Shown here one piece after another: positions 47,377 to 55,229 of a DNA stretch of 64,000 nucleotides. Under the pieces are notes generated by a model. It was not told the DNA's origin. It saw only the letters and a program-made list of their open reading frames with translations, and ran no database searches. Every line of letters begins with the position of its first letter. The stretch's first letter is position 1. Source of the stretch: Alcanivorax sp. DSM 26293 (lineage in GTDB: Bacteria; Pseudomonadota; Gammaproteobacteria; Pseudomonadales; Alcanivoracaceae); NCBI RefSeq assembly GCF_900107995.1, contig NZ_FNUM01000003.1, positions 1 to 64,000 on the forward strand, read 5' to 3'. Made by a program: the position numbers and the translations under genes.

Positions 47377-47716
47377 AGCGAGAAGCGAAGAGCGCGTTTC
47401 AGAATACGGACTGTTTTGCCTTTCGCTTCTCGCAACTCGTAACCCGTTTCTCGTAGCTCTTGCGCAACCGCCCCGCGTGCTGATGAAGCCACAGCGCACA
47501 CCGGGAAAATCCTATCTCAGGGTTCCCGGTGTGCTCTGGAATGAAACGGGTTGCCGTTATGCCCGGTGCAGTTGTCACACACCCGCTGTGCGCCATGTCC
47601 CAACACCATGCCCCGATCTGGTTTTTGTGCAATTTCACAACAAAAATACGTGCTTCTTCCCTATTCAACCGGGCTTGCGGTGGTAGTCTCGGACTAACCA
47701 GCAAGGGAGTGTCGCG
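47377..47716. repeat. Structured gene-free stretch after gshA
   Basis: GCGAGAAGCGAA (47378-47389) and TTCGCTTCTCGC (47422-47433) form a perfect 12-bp stem starting 2 bases past the gshA stop. A second stem GCACACCGGGAA / TTCCCGGTGTGC is at 47496-47507 and 47523-47534. Direct units like CGAGAAGCGAAGAGCG recall the elements at 18957 and 49722. The end of the stretch is A/T-rich and should carry the rmf promoter. Confidence 0.6.
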
Positions 47717-47908
47717 ATGCCGGATCGTGATCAGTGCGAAAAAGCCTACAACCAGGGATGCATGTGGGGCATGGGCGGGGGTGACAGTAATCGTTGTCCC
47801 TACCCTGCCGACGATGCCTTGGCAGAATGGTGGTTTCAGGGGTGGGAAGCCGGTATGGATGCCTGGCATGACCGCAACCTGCGCGAGCAGGAAGCGCGTC
47901 AGGCCTGA
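47717..47908 (+). CDS. rmf: Ribosome modulation factor-like protein
   Basis: A 63-residue small protein of the Rmf type, which binds 30S subunits and promotes 100S ribosome dimers in stationary phase. [15 protein letters not shown] corresponds to the N-terminal A/G-rich helix, and [13 protein letters not shown] then [12 protein letters not shown] match the CPY...W..GW..A pattern of E. coli Rmf. It is acidic at its C-terminus and less basic than E. coli Rmf. AAGGGAGTGTCGCG is a strong ribosome site. Family membership is likely; activity is inferred. Confidence 0.78.
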   Translation: MPDRDQCEKAYNQGCMWGMGGGDSNRCPYPADDALAEWWFQGWEAGMDAWHDRNLREQEARQA

Positions 47909-47947
47909 CACCATTCGGACATCAGCCCCACCCTCTACCTCCATCCT

Positions 47948-48013
47948 GTGGCAGCGGTCGTTCCTCGCGAATGCCCTGCCCCATGAAGGTCGCGATGGAA
48001 CGGCCGCCCCCAC
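47948..48013. repeat. GTGGCAGCGGTCG REP-like hairpin
   Basis: The arms 47948-47970 and 47990-48013 pair imperfectly (GTGGCAGCGGTCGTTCC against GTGGGGGCGGCCGTTCC, a few mismatches). The type resembles GTGGGAGCGG...CGCGAA REP sequences of pseudomonads. It lies between rmf and dsbB. Confidence 0.5.
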
Positions 48014-48086
48014 GGTTCCATCCCACCCTTGCCGCCAACCCCGCTTTTGCCTACCCTTCGCCGGTCCCCGACGAAAAGAGTGGCCC

Positions 48087-48593
48087 ATGCTGTCCCTGAT
48101 CCCCGCACCCCGTCAGCTCAACCTGCTTGCCCTGCTGGCCTGTATTGCCGCCATGGCCGGTGCCCTTTATCTGCAACACGTGGACGGCCTTGAGCCCTGC
48201 CCGCTGTGTATCTTCCAACGCATCGGCGTGATCGCCGCCGCTGTGGTTCTGCTGATTGCTGCCCTGCATGGGCCCAAGGGGATCGGAGTGCGCATTTACG
48301 GCGCGCTTACCGGGCTGGCAGCCATCGCTGGCGGCGCCGTCTCCGTCCGTCATATCTGGCTGCAGAGTCTGCCGGCGGACCAGGTTCCCGCCTGTGGTCC
48401 CGGCCTCAACTACATGCTGGACGTCTTTCCCCTGCAAAGCGTCATTCAGGAAGTGCTGGCCGGTTCCGGGGAATGCGCGGAGATGGACTGGTCTTTCCTG
48501 GGGCTGAGTCTGCCGGCCTGGTCTCTGGTGGTATTTTCCGGTCTGCTACTGGTCGCCCTGGTGCAACTGTTCCGCCCCCTGTCCAGATCCTGA
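48087..48593 (+). CDS. dsbB: Disulfide bond formation protein DsbB
   Basis: A 168-residue inner-membrane protein that reoxidises DsbA and passes electrons to quinone. Four membrane helices are seen. The first periplasmic loop has C38-P-L-C41 and the second has C103 and C130, the two redox pairs required. [12 protein letters not shown] is diagnostic. The start at 48087 gives a normal length; a longer reading has no ribosome site. The next gene starts 6 bases later. Confidence 0.95.
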   Translation: MLSLIPAPRQLNLLALLACIAAMAGALYLQHVDGLEPCPLCIFQRIGVIAAAVVLLIAALHGPKGIGVRIYGALTGLAAIAGGAVSVRHIWLQSLPADQVPACGPGLNYMLDVFPLQSVIQEVLAGSGECAEMDWSFLGLSLPAWSLVVFSGLLLVALVQLFRPLSRS

Positions 48594-48599
48594 TCCGCC

Positions 48600-48971
48600 A
48601 TGATCGACGGCCTGCTGATCCTGCTGTTTTTCCAGTTCCTCGGTGAGGTGGTCATCCGTCTCACCGGCATCCCCCTGCCCGCCTCGGTGGTCGGCATGGT
48701 GCTGTTGTTACTGGCATTGTTGCTCAATGTGCCCTTCAGCCAGCGGGTGGCTCCCGCCGCCGGCGCCCTGATCAAACACATCAGCCTGCTGATTTTTCCG
48801 CTGGGGGTGGGCATCGTGCTGCAATGGCACCGCTATGAAGACTATGCGCTAGCGCTGGGCGTCGCTGTAGTACTGGGCACCCTGCTCAGCCTGGTGCTGG
48901 TGACGCTAATGCTGAAGAAACTGCTGGGCGGCAAGCATGGCGAATCAGCGGGAGGCCGCCATGATGGATAA
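48600..48971 (+). CDS. CidA/LrgA family membrane protein
   Basis: A 123-residue holin-like protein with four membrane helices. FFQFLGEVV, TGIPLPASVVGMVLLLLAL and HISLLIFPLGVGIV (in parts) are the family's blocks. It pairs with the LrgB-type gene, which it overlaps by 11 bases. These pairs influence lysis or export of small metabolites such as pyruvate. The ribosome site is weak and the gene is 6 bases after dsbB, so coupled translation is possible. Confidence 0.88.
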   Translation: MIDGLLILLFFQFLGEVVIRLTGIPLPASVVGMVLLLLALLLNVPFSQRVAPAAGALIKHISLLIFPLGVGIVLQWHRYEDYALALGVAVVLGTLLSLVLVTLMLKKLLGGKHGESAGGRHDG

Positions 48972-49686
48972 ACTGGATAGCCTGGCCGGCCTGGTACACA
49001 CCCCCCTGTTCGGTATCCTGCTGACCCTGGCCAGCTACCGTTTTGCCCTGTGGGTATACGGGCGCAGCAACAGCCTGCCCCTGTTCCACCCCTTCCTGGT
49101 GGCCTCGATCCCGGTGATTATCGTATTACCCCTGGTGGGGGTGGATTATGAAGAATACCGGGACCAGACCACGCTGATCTCTTTCCTGCTGGGCCCCGCC
49201 ACCGTGGCCCTGGCCTGGCCCCTGTACCGGCAGCTACACACCGTACGCAGCGTACTCACGCCAATCCTGATCGCCACCGTTCTGGGCGCCTTTATCTCCG
49301 CCGCCATCGCCGTGGGGCTGGCCTGGTGGCTGGGCGCCCCGGCGGAGGTGGTGGGCTCGCTGGCTCCGAAATCCATCACCACCCCGATTGCCGTGGAGGT
49401 GGTGCAATCCACCGGCGGCTTTGTCTCCCTCGCCGCCGGCGCGGTGGCCATCACCGGCATCGTCGGCGCCCTGGCCGCCGGCCCCATCTTCCGGCTGCTC
49501 AAGGTCACCGACCATCGCATCAAGGGCTTTGCCCTGGGTCTGGTGGCCCATGCCATCGGCACCGCCCGTGCCTTCGAATACGGCGAAAAGGCCGGCGCTT
49601 TTGCCGGTCTGGCATTGGGTCTCTGCGGGCTGGTCACGGCAATGGCCCTGCCCTGGCTATGGCCCTGGGTGGCGCAGTACCTCTAG
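48961..49686 (+). CDS. lrgB: LrgB/CidB family membrane protein
   Basis: A 241-residue inner-membrane partner of the CidA/LrgA protein, with about seven helices. LGPATVALAWPLYRQ, LAPKSITTPIAVEV and GLVAHAIGTARAFEYGEKAGAFAGLALGL (in parts) are highly typical. GGGAGGCCGCC precedes ATGATG at 48961, placed inside the end of the previous gene. The two probably form one complex. Confidence 0.93.
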   Translation: MMDKLDSLAGLVHTPLFGILLTLASYRFALWVYGRSNSLPLFHPFLVASIPVIIVLPLVGVDYEEYRDQTTLISFLLGPATVALAWPLYRQLHTVRSVLTPILIATVLGAFISAAIAVGLAWWLGAPAEVVGSLAPKSITTPIAVEVVQSTGGFVSLAAGAVAITGIVGALAAGPIFRLLKVTDHRIKGFALGLVAHAIGTARAFEYGEKAGAFAGLALGLCGLVTAMALPWLWPWVAQYL

Positions 49687-50031
49687 ACCCGACGGCGCCC
49701 TATGGCGCGTCGACCGATCTCAGTGGCGAGTAACGAAAAGCAAAACCGGTTTGGTCTTTCGCGCCTCGTCACTCGTCACTCGCTACTCAACGCTCCACGC
49801 CCAGCACCGACACTCCTGCTACCACGGGTAAGCGTCGCCCTCTCTTCCCGGCGCTCTAAAAACCCGCTGTTTAGAAGAAATTTGTCTTTAGCCACAAGTG
49901 GCTGAGATATCGTGAGTTTTCTTCCTGACCCGGATTCGTGCCGGTTTTGCCCCATTGCCAGCACGGTACCGCCGGTTCTAGGCTCGATAGCCCAACCCGA
50001 CAATCGTCAATGGCGACGCCGAGGAGGAACC
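49687..50031. repeat. Gene-free stretch with a quasi-palindrome
   Basis: AGTGGCGAGTAACGAAAAGC (49721 on) and the stretch ending near 49773 form an imperfect inverted repeat of about 26 bases per arm centred on CCGG, followed by CGTCACTCGTCACTCGCTAC units. The plan resembles other quasi-palindromes placed just after stop codons. The second half (49860-50030) should hold the promoter of the rsd-like gene. Confidence 0.5.
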
Positions 50032-50517
50032 ATGGCGAGCTCCCATTCCGCCGCACTGGCACAGTGGCGGCGCATTGAAGCACTGGTCCAGGCCTGGCTG
50101 GATGAACGCCAGCAACTGATCGTGCTGCTTTGCACCCTGCAGGGCCTGAAAGGGCTGTCCGATCACCGTCAGCCACTGCAGAAGCAGGTCCAGCAATTTT
50201 GTCAGTTGCTGATGGACTACATCAGTGCCGGTTACTTCGAGGTGTACCGGGAACTGGTCAACGAGGCTCGCCACTTCCACCGCGACAATCCCACACTGAC
50301 CCGCCAGATTCTCAAGCAGCTGGACAGCTCCACCGACGAAGCGCTGGCTTTCAACGAGGATTTCCAGCACCCGGAGCAATGGCTGGTTCAGCGGAATCAG
50401 CTCCCGGAACGGATTGCCCTGCTGATGCAGACCCTGGAAGAACGCTTTGCACTGGAAGACCAGTTGATTCTGAGCATTCACCAGCAGGAACCGCCGCAGC
50501 AGCAGGCGATGCATTGA
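50032..50517 (+). CDS. rsd: Rsd/AlgQ family regulator of sigma 70
   Basis: A 161-residue cytoplasmic helical protein. LVQAWLDERQQLIVLLCTLQG, FCQLLMDYISAGYFEVYREL and LEERFALEDQLILSIH (each in part) match the Rsd/AlgQ family, which sequesters the main sigma factor in stationary phase. GAGGAGGAACC directly precedes the ATG at 50032. The N-terminal reading to 49912 is not supported. It is divergent in sequence from E. coli Rsd, so the symbol is by family. Confidence 0.85.
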   Translation: MASSHSAALAQWRRIEALVQAWLDERQQLIVLLCTLQGLKGLSDHRQPLQKQVQQFCQLLMDYISAGYFEVYRELVNEARHFHRDNPTLTRQILKQLDSSTDEALAFNEDFQHPEQWLVQRNQLPERIALLMQTLEERFALEDQLILSIHQQEPPQQQAMH

Positions 50518-50608
50518 AAGCAGCGGCAAGCCACGAGCTTCAAGCTGCAACTCGAAGAAATGCATAGCGTGCAACAGCACCCGCCGTGCTCCGCGCTTCA
50601 AGGTTAAA

Positions 50609-50750
50609 TGTAGGAGCGCCTCTGGAGGCGCGAATGAAGGTGACGACCACCTAACCGGTTAAATGAAACCCGTCGAGTGCGGATATTCCTGATCGCCCTG
50701 CGGGCGATTCCCCGCCACGCGTGGTTCGCCATGCAAGCATAGCTCCTACA
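50609..50750. repeat. REP-like pair, mixed types
   Basis: TGTAGGAGCGCCTCTGGAGG starts one hairpin at 50609-50634, and the inverted copy TTCGCCATGCAAGCATAGCT at 50725-50750 is the second type (GCTATGCTTGCATGGC). Both share the TGTAGGAGC head and GCGAA end. Confidence 0.8.
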
Positions 50751-50773
50751 GAAATAATGGCGTCCGAATCAAC

Positions 50774-50804
50774 AAAAAAGGGCGCCCGAGGGCGCCCTTT
50801 TTTT
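50774..50804. terminator. Bidirectional terminator between rsd and the FKBP gene
   Basis: AAAAAAGGGCGCC and GGCGCCCTTTTTT form a stem with flanking A- and U-runs, suited for both converging genes. Confidence 0.9.
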
Positions 50805-50824
50805 GAAGCATGTCACGACGGGAT

Positions 50825-51547
50825 TTATTCCTCGTCAGCACTCGCTTCGTTACCGCTGCCTTTTACGTCCAGCAGTTCGATCTCGAAGATCAGCGCCTGG
50901 TTGGGGCCGATATCGCCACCGGCGCCCTGCTCACCATAGCCCAGAGACGGCGGGACAAAGACTTTCCACTTGTCGCCTTCCTTCATCATCGGCAGCGCTT
51001 CCTGCCAGGCCGGAATGATGTGCTGCAGGCCGAAGCTGGCCGGCTGACCACGCTCTACGGAGCTGTCGAACACGGTGCCATCCGGCAGGGTGCCGTGGTA
51101 ATGCACTTCCACGGTGTCTTCCAGAGTGGGGGAGGCAGCGCCTTCCTCACCGGATTCCAGCACTTCGTACTGCAGGCCGCTATCGGTCACGGTAACGCCA
51201 TCGCGCTCGGCGTTCTCGGCCAGGAATTTCTCGCTGGCTTCCAGGTTGTTACCCGCCTGCTCTTCCATCTTCTTCTGCTGGGCTTCAATCATGCGGCCCT
51301 GGAAATCACGAATCAGCTGATCCAGATCTTCATCACCCAGCTGTGATTTGCCGTCTTCGGCAAAACCATCACGCAGACCCGCTACCATGGCCTCCAGATC
51401 CAGATTCTCCAGGCTGCGCATTTGCTCCGCACTGCGGAAGCCCAGCGCATAGGACGCTTTCTGGTCGTCGCTTTTCAGCTCTGCACTTTCCTGACCACAT
51501 GCTGCCAGCAGGACGGTTCCCGCCAGCACGATTCCCAATTTCTTCAT
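50825..51547 (-). CDS. FKBP-type peptidyl-prolyl isomerase, lipoprotein (FkpA/Mip-like)
   Basis: A 240-residue envelope foldase. LLAAC gives a lipobox with Cys 17. The N-terminal dimerisation domain has KASYALGFRSAEQM and IEAQQKKMEEQAGNN, and the FKBP domain begins near residue 120 with DSGLQYEVLESGEEG and contains VHYHGTLPDGTVFDSSVERG (in part), PAWQEALPMMKEGD and PSLGYGEQGAG. The start follows GGAGGCAGA. It lies 16 bases downstream of the DUF4124-like gene and is probably co-transcribed with it. Confidence 0.93.
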   Translation of the reverse strand: MKKLGIVLAGTVLLAACGQESAELKSDDQKASYALGFRSAEQMRSLENLDLEAMVAGLRDGFAEDGKSQLGDEDLDQLIRDFQGRMIEAQQKKMEEQAGNNLEASEKFLAENAERDGVTVTDSGLQYEVLESGEEGAASPTLEDTVEVHYHGTLPDGTVFDSSVERGQPASFGLQHIIPAWQEALPMMKEGDKWKVFVPPSLGYGEQGAGGDIGPNQALIFEIELLDVKGSGNEASADEE

Positions 51548-51563
51548 TCTGCCTCCAATTGGC

Positions 51564-51905
51564 CTACTGTTGTTGTTGCTGTTCCAGACCGCCGCCACCG
51601 CGCATTTTCTCAGCGGTGATGGTGGTCGGATTTTTTACGGTAAAGGGTTCCGCCTGCACACCGGGCGGCGGAATCTGGCCATACTGCCAGTTTCCCTGGG
51701 GGTCACGCCAGCGATACATCTCCGCGCTTTCCCCGCTTTCCTCCATCCAGGGAGAAATCTTCCGGTCCAGCAACCGTTCCGGCTGCTGCCAGTTCTGTTC
51801 CACATACTGCCAATCCAGCAACGGTTTGCCGCTGCCCAGTGGCACAGTAAACAGGGCGGCCAGCACAACCACCAGCAATACGATGATAATCAGCAGATAA
51901 CGCAT
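51564..51905 (-). CDS. DUF4124-like membrane-anchored protein
   Basis: A 113-residue protein with an uncleaved N-terminal membrane segment (YLLIIIVLLVVVLAALF) and a periplasmic part containing MYRWRDPQGNWQYGQIPPPG, which resembles the DUF4124 pattern (YKWVDENGxxHYSD). It ends in Gly and Gln runs. GGGGGAGAACGGATC precedes the start. Upstream of the FKBP gene in one operon, it may take part in envelope folding, but nothing direct shows this. Confidence 0.65.
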   Translation of the reverse strand: MRYLLIIIVLLVVVLAALFTVPLGSGKPLLDWQYVEQNWQQPERLLDRKISPWMEESGESAEMYRWRDPQGNWQYGQIPPPGVQAEPFTVKNPTTITAEKMRGGGGLEQQQQQ

Positions 51906-52106
51906 GATCCGTTCTCCCCCTTTAGTGAGCCTTCTTCACAGGATTCAGTTCCCTGCAAGAGCAAAATAACACCACAAATTACATCCATACGCCTTATTTT
52001 GCGGTACTGTTGGTTTTGTGAGCTGTATCACTTTTCATTCACTCAGTGATCGCGCCACCCCAAACGCCGGGCATACTTCCCCGCAAAAAAACGAATAAGA
52101 CACGGC

Positions 52107-52847
52107 ATGAATAGCGCACAGAACAGCCCTGCCAAGGGGATCGGCTCCCAACCGCGTTCGTCCGCCCCGTCCCGCATGGTCATTCTGATTGCGAACAGCA
52201 AAGGCGGATGCGGCAAGACCACCATCGCCACCAACCTGGCCTGCTATTATGAGGCTCTCGGGAGACGTGTCTCCCTGCTGGATATGGACCCACAGCAATC
52301 ATCGCTGCAATGGCTGAAATTACGCCAGAACACCACGATTCACGGTTTATCCTGGCCCGCCGGCGAGCCGGTTTCCTTGGGGCGACTGCAGCAGAAGCTG
52401 GACCAGGCGGCGCCGGTGACCATCATTGACTCACCCGCTGGCCTGGACCCTCATCATCTTGATCACCTGCTGCGCCTGTCCCAGGTGGTATTGGTTCCCG
52501 TGCTGCCCAGCCCCATCGATATTCGCGCCACCACCCGTTTTCTGCAAACCGTGATGCTTGCTCCCAGCTACCGGCGGCGGCCGCGTCGACTGGCCGTGAT
52601 TGCCAATCGCTCACGCACCCGTACCCGCATGTACGAATCCCTGCGCCAGTTTCTCGCCAGCCTGAAGATTCCTTATCTGGTGACCCTGCGTGACACCCAG
52701 CTTTATGTTCAGGCCATGAGCAATGGCGAGGGCGTCCTCGACGCTGCTGTTTCCCGCCACCTGGACGACCAGCAGCATTGGCGCCGCATTGGCGAATGGC
52801 TGGAAGTACAACGCCACCTGATACAGACCATGCCGGGGTTTCGGTAA
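52107..52847 (+). CDS. Orphan ParA/MinD-family ATPase
   Basis: A 246-residue ATPase. The deviant Walker A motif KGGCGKTT is at residues 32-39, with the signature Lys, and the switch regions [10 protein letters not shown] and IIDSPAGL follow. [20 protein letters not shown] is basic in the C-terminal third and could bind DNA. No ParB, parS or partner gene is adjacent, and the flanks are an FKBP gene and bioA. It may position a cell structure rather than a plasmid. The start at 52107 has a poor ribosome site; an internal Met before [10 protein letters not shown] is possible. Confidence 0.85.
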   Translation: MNSAQNSPAKGIGSQPRSSAPSRMVILIANSKGGCGKTTIATNLACYYEALGRRVSLLDMDPQQSSLQWLKLRQNTTIHGLSWPAGEPVSLGRLQQKLDQAAPVTIIDSPAGLDPHHLDHLLRLSQVVLVPVLPSPIDIRATTRFLQTVMLAPSYRRRPRRLAVIANRSRTRTRMYESLRQFLASLKIPYLVTLRDTQLYVQAMSNGEGVLDAAVSRHLDDQQHWRRIGEWLEVQRHLIQTMPGFR

Positions 52848-52920
52848 AAGCAGCGGCGAGCGATCCGCTTCGAGCTGCAAAGCAAAGCCCCCTGCCAGCC
52901 ACGAACGCAACAATGCAGAC

Positions 52921-53093
52921 TGTAGGAGCTATGCTTGCATGGCGAACCGCGCGGTAGCGCGGAAATCGCTCACTGTGCTTGATCCGGGGCGGTCAGGACG
53001 GCGCAGATCGGCAGCCTCCAGCAAGAATGTCGAAAAATGTTACGCTCTGTCGCCTCGCTGCGCGAGGTTCGCCATGCAAGCATAGCTCCTACA
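52921..53093. repeat. REP-like pair, GCATGC type
   Basis: TGTAGGAGCTATGCTTGCAT starts the left hairpin at 52921-52946 and its exact complement ends the element at 53068-53093. Each is bordered inside by a smaller stem (CCGCGCGGTAGCGCGG and CCTCGCTGCGCGAGG). The pair spans the convergent space between the parA and bioA genes. Confidence 0.85.
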
Positions 53094-53097
53094 GTGG

Positions 53098-54372
53098 CTA
53101 CGTAGCTTCGGCCAGGTCCAGCATCGCCGCGGTGAGCTTGCTCAGGTCCGCCGGCTCGATCACGAACGGCGGCATGATGTAGACCAGTTTGCCGAACGGA
53201 CGGATCCATACGCCCTGCTCCACAAAGCGGGCCTGCACCTGTTCCATGGCCACCGGTTCCTTCATTTCCATCACGCCGATGGCGCCCAACACCCGGGTAT
53301 CCTCCACCGCAGGCAGGTCCTTGAGTGGCAGCAACTCCGCCTTTAGCTGCGCTTCGATGGCCACCACTTTTTCCTGCCAGCCGGAATCCAGCAGCAGCTG
53401 AATGCTGGCATTGGCCACCGCACAGGCCAGCGGATTGCCCATGAAGGTGGGCCCGTGCATCAAGACACCGGCCTCGCCATCGCAAATACCGGCCGCCACC
53501 TGATCGGTACACAGGGTCGCCGCCAGGGTCATGTAGCCACCGGTGATAGCCTTGCCCAGGCAGAGAATGTCCGGGCACACATCCGCATGCTCCAGCGCAA
53601 ACAGCTTGCCGGTGCGACCAAAGCCGGTGGCAATTTCATCAAAGATCAGCAGCACCCCATACTGATCACAGAGGGCGCGCACCGCCTTCAGGTAGGTGGG
53701 GTGATACATGCGCATGCCACCGGCCCCCTGTACCACCGGCTCCAGAATCACGGCGGCGATCTCCTGATGATGATCCGCCAGCATCTGCTGGATGGAATTG
53801 AGATCATCGGTATCAAAATCACTGTCGTAGGGGCATTGCGGCGCCTCGGCAAAATAATGTTTGGCGAGCACCCCGCTGAACAGCGAATGCATGCCGTTGA
53901 CCGGGTCACAGGCGGCCATGGCCCCGAAGGTATCGCCGTGATAGCCATTGCGCAGGGCCAGTAATTTATCCTTGCCGCTGTGTCCCTGGCTGAGCCAGTA
54001 CTGCAGGGCCATCTTGATGGCCACCTCCACGGAGACTGAGCCGCTGTCAGCCAGAAACACCTTCTCCAACGGGTCCGGCGTCAATGCAACCAGTTTCTTG
54101 CCCAGCTCCACCGCCGGTTCATGGGTCAGCCCACCGAACATCACATGGGCCATGCGGTCGATCTGCTCCTTGGCAGCCCGGTTGAGCACCGGATGGTTAT
54201 AGCCATGCACCGCCGCCCACCAGGACGACATGCCATCCACCAGCTCGCGCCCGTCTTCCAGCGTCAAGCGCACCCCTTTGGCACTGGCCACCGCAAAGGT
54301 GGGCAAGGGTTTTGAGGTGGACGTATAGGGGTGCCAGAGATGGTCGCGGTCGAAGGCCAGGTCGGTGGTCAT
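53098..54372 (-). CDS. bioA: Adenosylmethionine-8-amino-7-oxononanoate aminotransferase
   Basis: A 424-residue PLP enzyme of biotin synthesis, transferring an amino group from SAM to KAPA to form DAPA. The PLP Lys is K274 in [10 protein letters not shown] and the conserved Asp is D245 in [12 protein letters not shown], both at the positions I recall from E. coli BioA. HLWHPYTS and [14 protein letters not shown] line the active site. Other bio genes are not adjacent, so it is transcribed separately. The stop is 5 bases from a REP pair. Confidence 0.95.
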   Translation of the reverse strand: MTTDLAFDRDHLWHPYTSTSKPLPTFAVASAKGVRLTLEDGRELVDGMSSWWAAVHGYNHPVLNRAAKEQIDRMAHVMFGGLTHEPAVELGKKLVALTPDPLEKVFLADSGSVSVEVAIKMALQYWLSQGHSGKDKLLALRNGYHGDTFGAMAACDPVNGMHSLFSGVLAKHYFAEAPQCPYDSDFDTDDLNSIQQMLADHHQEIAAVILEPVVQGAGGMRMYHPTYLKAVRALCDQYGVLLIFDEIATGFGRTGKLFALEHADVCPDILCLGKAITGGYMTLAATLCTDQVAAGICDGEAGVLMHGPTFMGNPLACAVANASIQLLLDSGWQEKVVAIEAQLKAELLPLKDLPAVEDTRVLGAIGVMEMKEPVAMEQVQARFVEQGVWIRPFGKLVYIMPPFVIEPADLSKLTAAMLDLAEAT

Positions 54373-54702
54373 GGGACAGTCCGGTGAAACACAAGGGGAA
54401 TGAAGGATGGCAGGAGGACGTTAAAAGTTCAAAGCGCGAGAGCGCGAGGTGGTGGCACCGTAGGAGCTCCTCTTGAGGGGCGAACCGCGTGTCAACGCGG
54501 AATCGGCCGGAGGCCGATCAGGAATGTCAGGGCTCAACAGGCTTTTCTGGAAAGGGATGGGAGTAGCTGCGATACCGTTTCCTCGCCAAGGCTCGGATTC
54601 GCACCTCAAGAGGTGTATTCGCTACGCTCACCCTGCGGGCCGCACTGCACAACGTGCGTTACTCCGCTACGCTCCGTTCCTACAGCGGCTTCGTCGCAAT
54701 GC
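54373..54702. repeat. Gene-free stretch with a degenerate REP pair
   Basis: GTAGGAGCTCCTCTTGAGGG begins a REP-like hairpin at about 54460-54484, followed by a CCGCGTGTCAACGCGG stem. The partner GGATTCGCACCTCAAGAGGT at about 54595-54613 is interrupted by CGCTACGCTC-like sequence before its TCCTACAG end. The inner part resembles the core of the ndh-yihY element. A GTTCAAAGCGCGAG tract at 54426 resembles the arms of repeat B. No gene. Confidence 0.6.
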
Positions 54703-55167
54703 CTAGAGCGCTACCAGATCGTTGAGAGCGCCCTGCACCCCCTCACACTGCGCCGTTTCCGGCACCAGCACCAACAACCAGGCCATGGCATCCACCGGCT
54801 TGCCGGCGGGCAACAGGTTGTCGCAGAGGGTCGGCAGGGTTGTCAGCAGCCAGCGCTCCCCTTCCAGCTCCACCTGCTGCAGCTGCCGCTTGAATTCTGG
54901 CAGCCGCGCATCGTCGCCAGCCTTGCGGCGAACGGCCCGCAGTGGGCGCAGATAATCGGCTTCGAATTGCCCGGCCAGCTCCGCCATTCGGCGCCCTACT
55001 CCTGCATCCGGCTGCTTGCCTGATTCTGCCAGCCACAGGCCGGACAGCAACAGGGCCACCGGCACCTGATATTCGTCCTGCAGGTGCAGGCAGACACGCT
55101 CAAAATCCTTGTCCTGCCATCGCCCCAGGGCATAGCGCCACAGATCCTGCTTTATGAAGTCGTCCAC
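54703..55167 (-). CDS. TIGR02444 family (DUF2390) protein
   Basis: A 154-residue helical cytoplasmic protein. LWRYALGRWQDKDFERVCLHLQDEYQVPVALLLSGLWLA is the N-terminal block typical of TIGR02444 proteins (seen here in pieces LWRYAL, VCLHLQ and LLLSGLWLA). The rest has many Arg, Glu and Leu, and CDNLLPAG near residue 120. The family is usually next to the YheS-type ABC-F gene in gammaproteobacteria, as here, where it is divergent with about 60 bases between. Function unknown. Confidence 0.8.
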   Translation of the reverse strand: MDDFIKQDLWRYALGRWQDKDFERVCLHLQDEYQVPVALLLSGLWLAESGKQPDAGVGRRMAELAGQFEADYLRPLRAVRRKAGDDARLPEFKRQLQQVELEGERWLLTTLPTLCDNLLPAGKPVDAMAWLLVLVPETAQCEGVQGALNDLVAL

Positions 55168-55229
55168 GGTTCCCCCGTTACCTTTGCTGGCTTACACTGC
55201 GCCGGTTCTCATCAATCCCGGATCTATCC

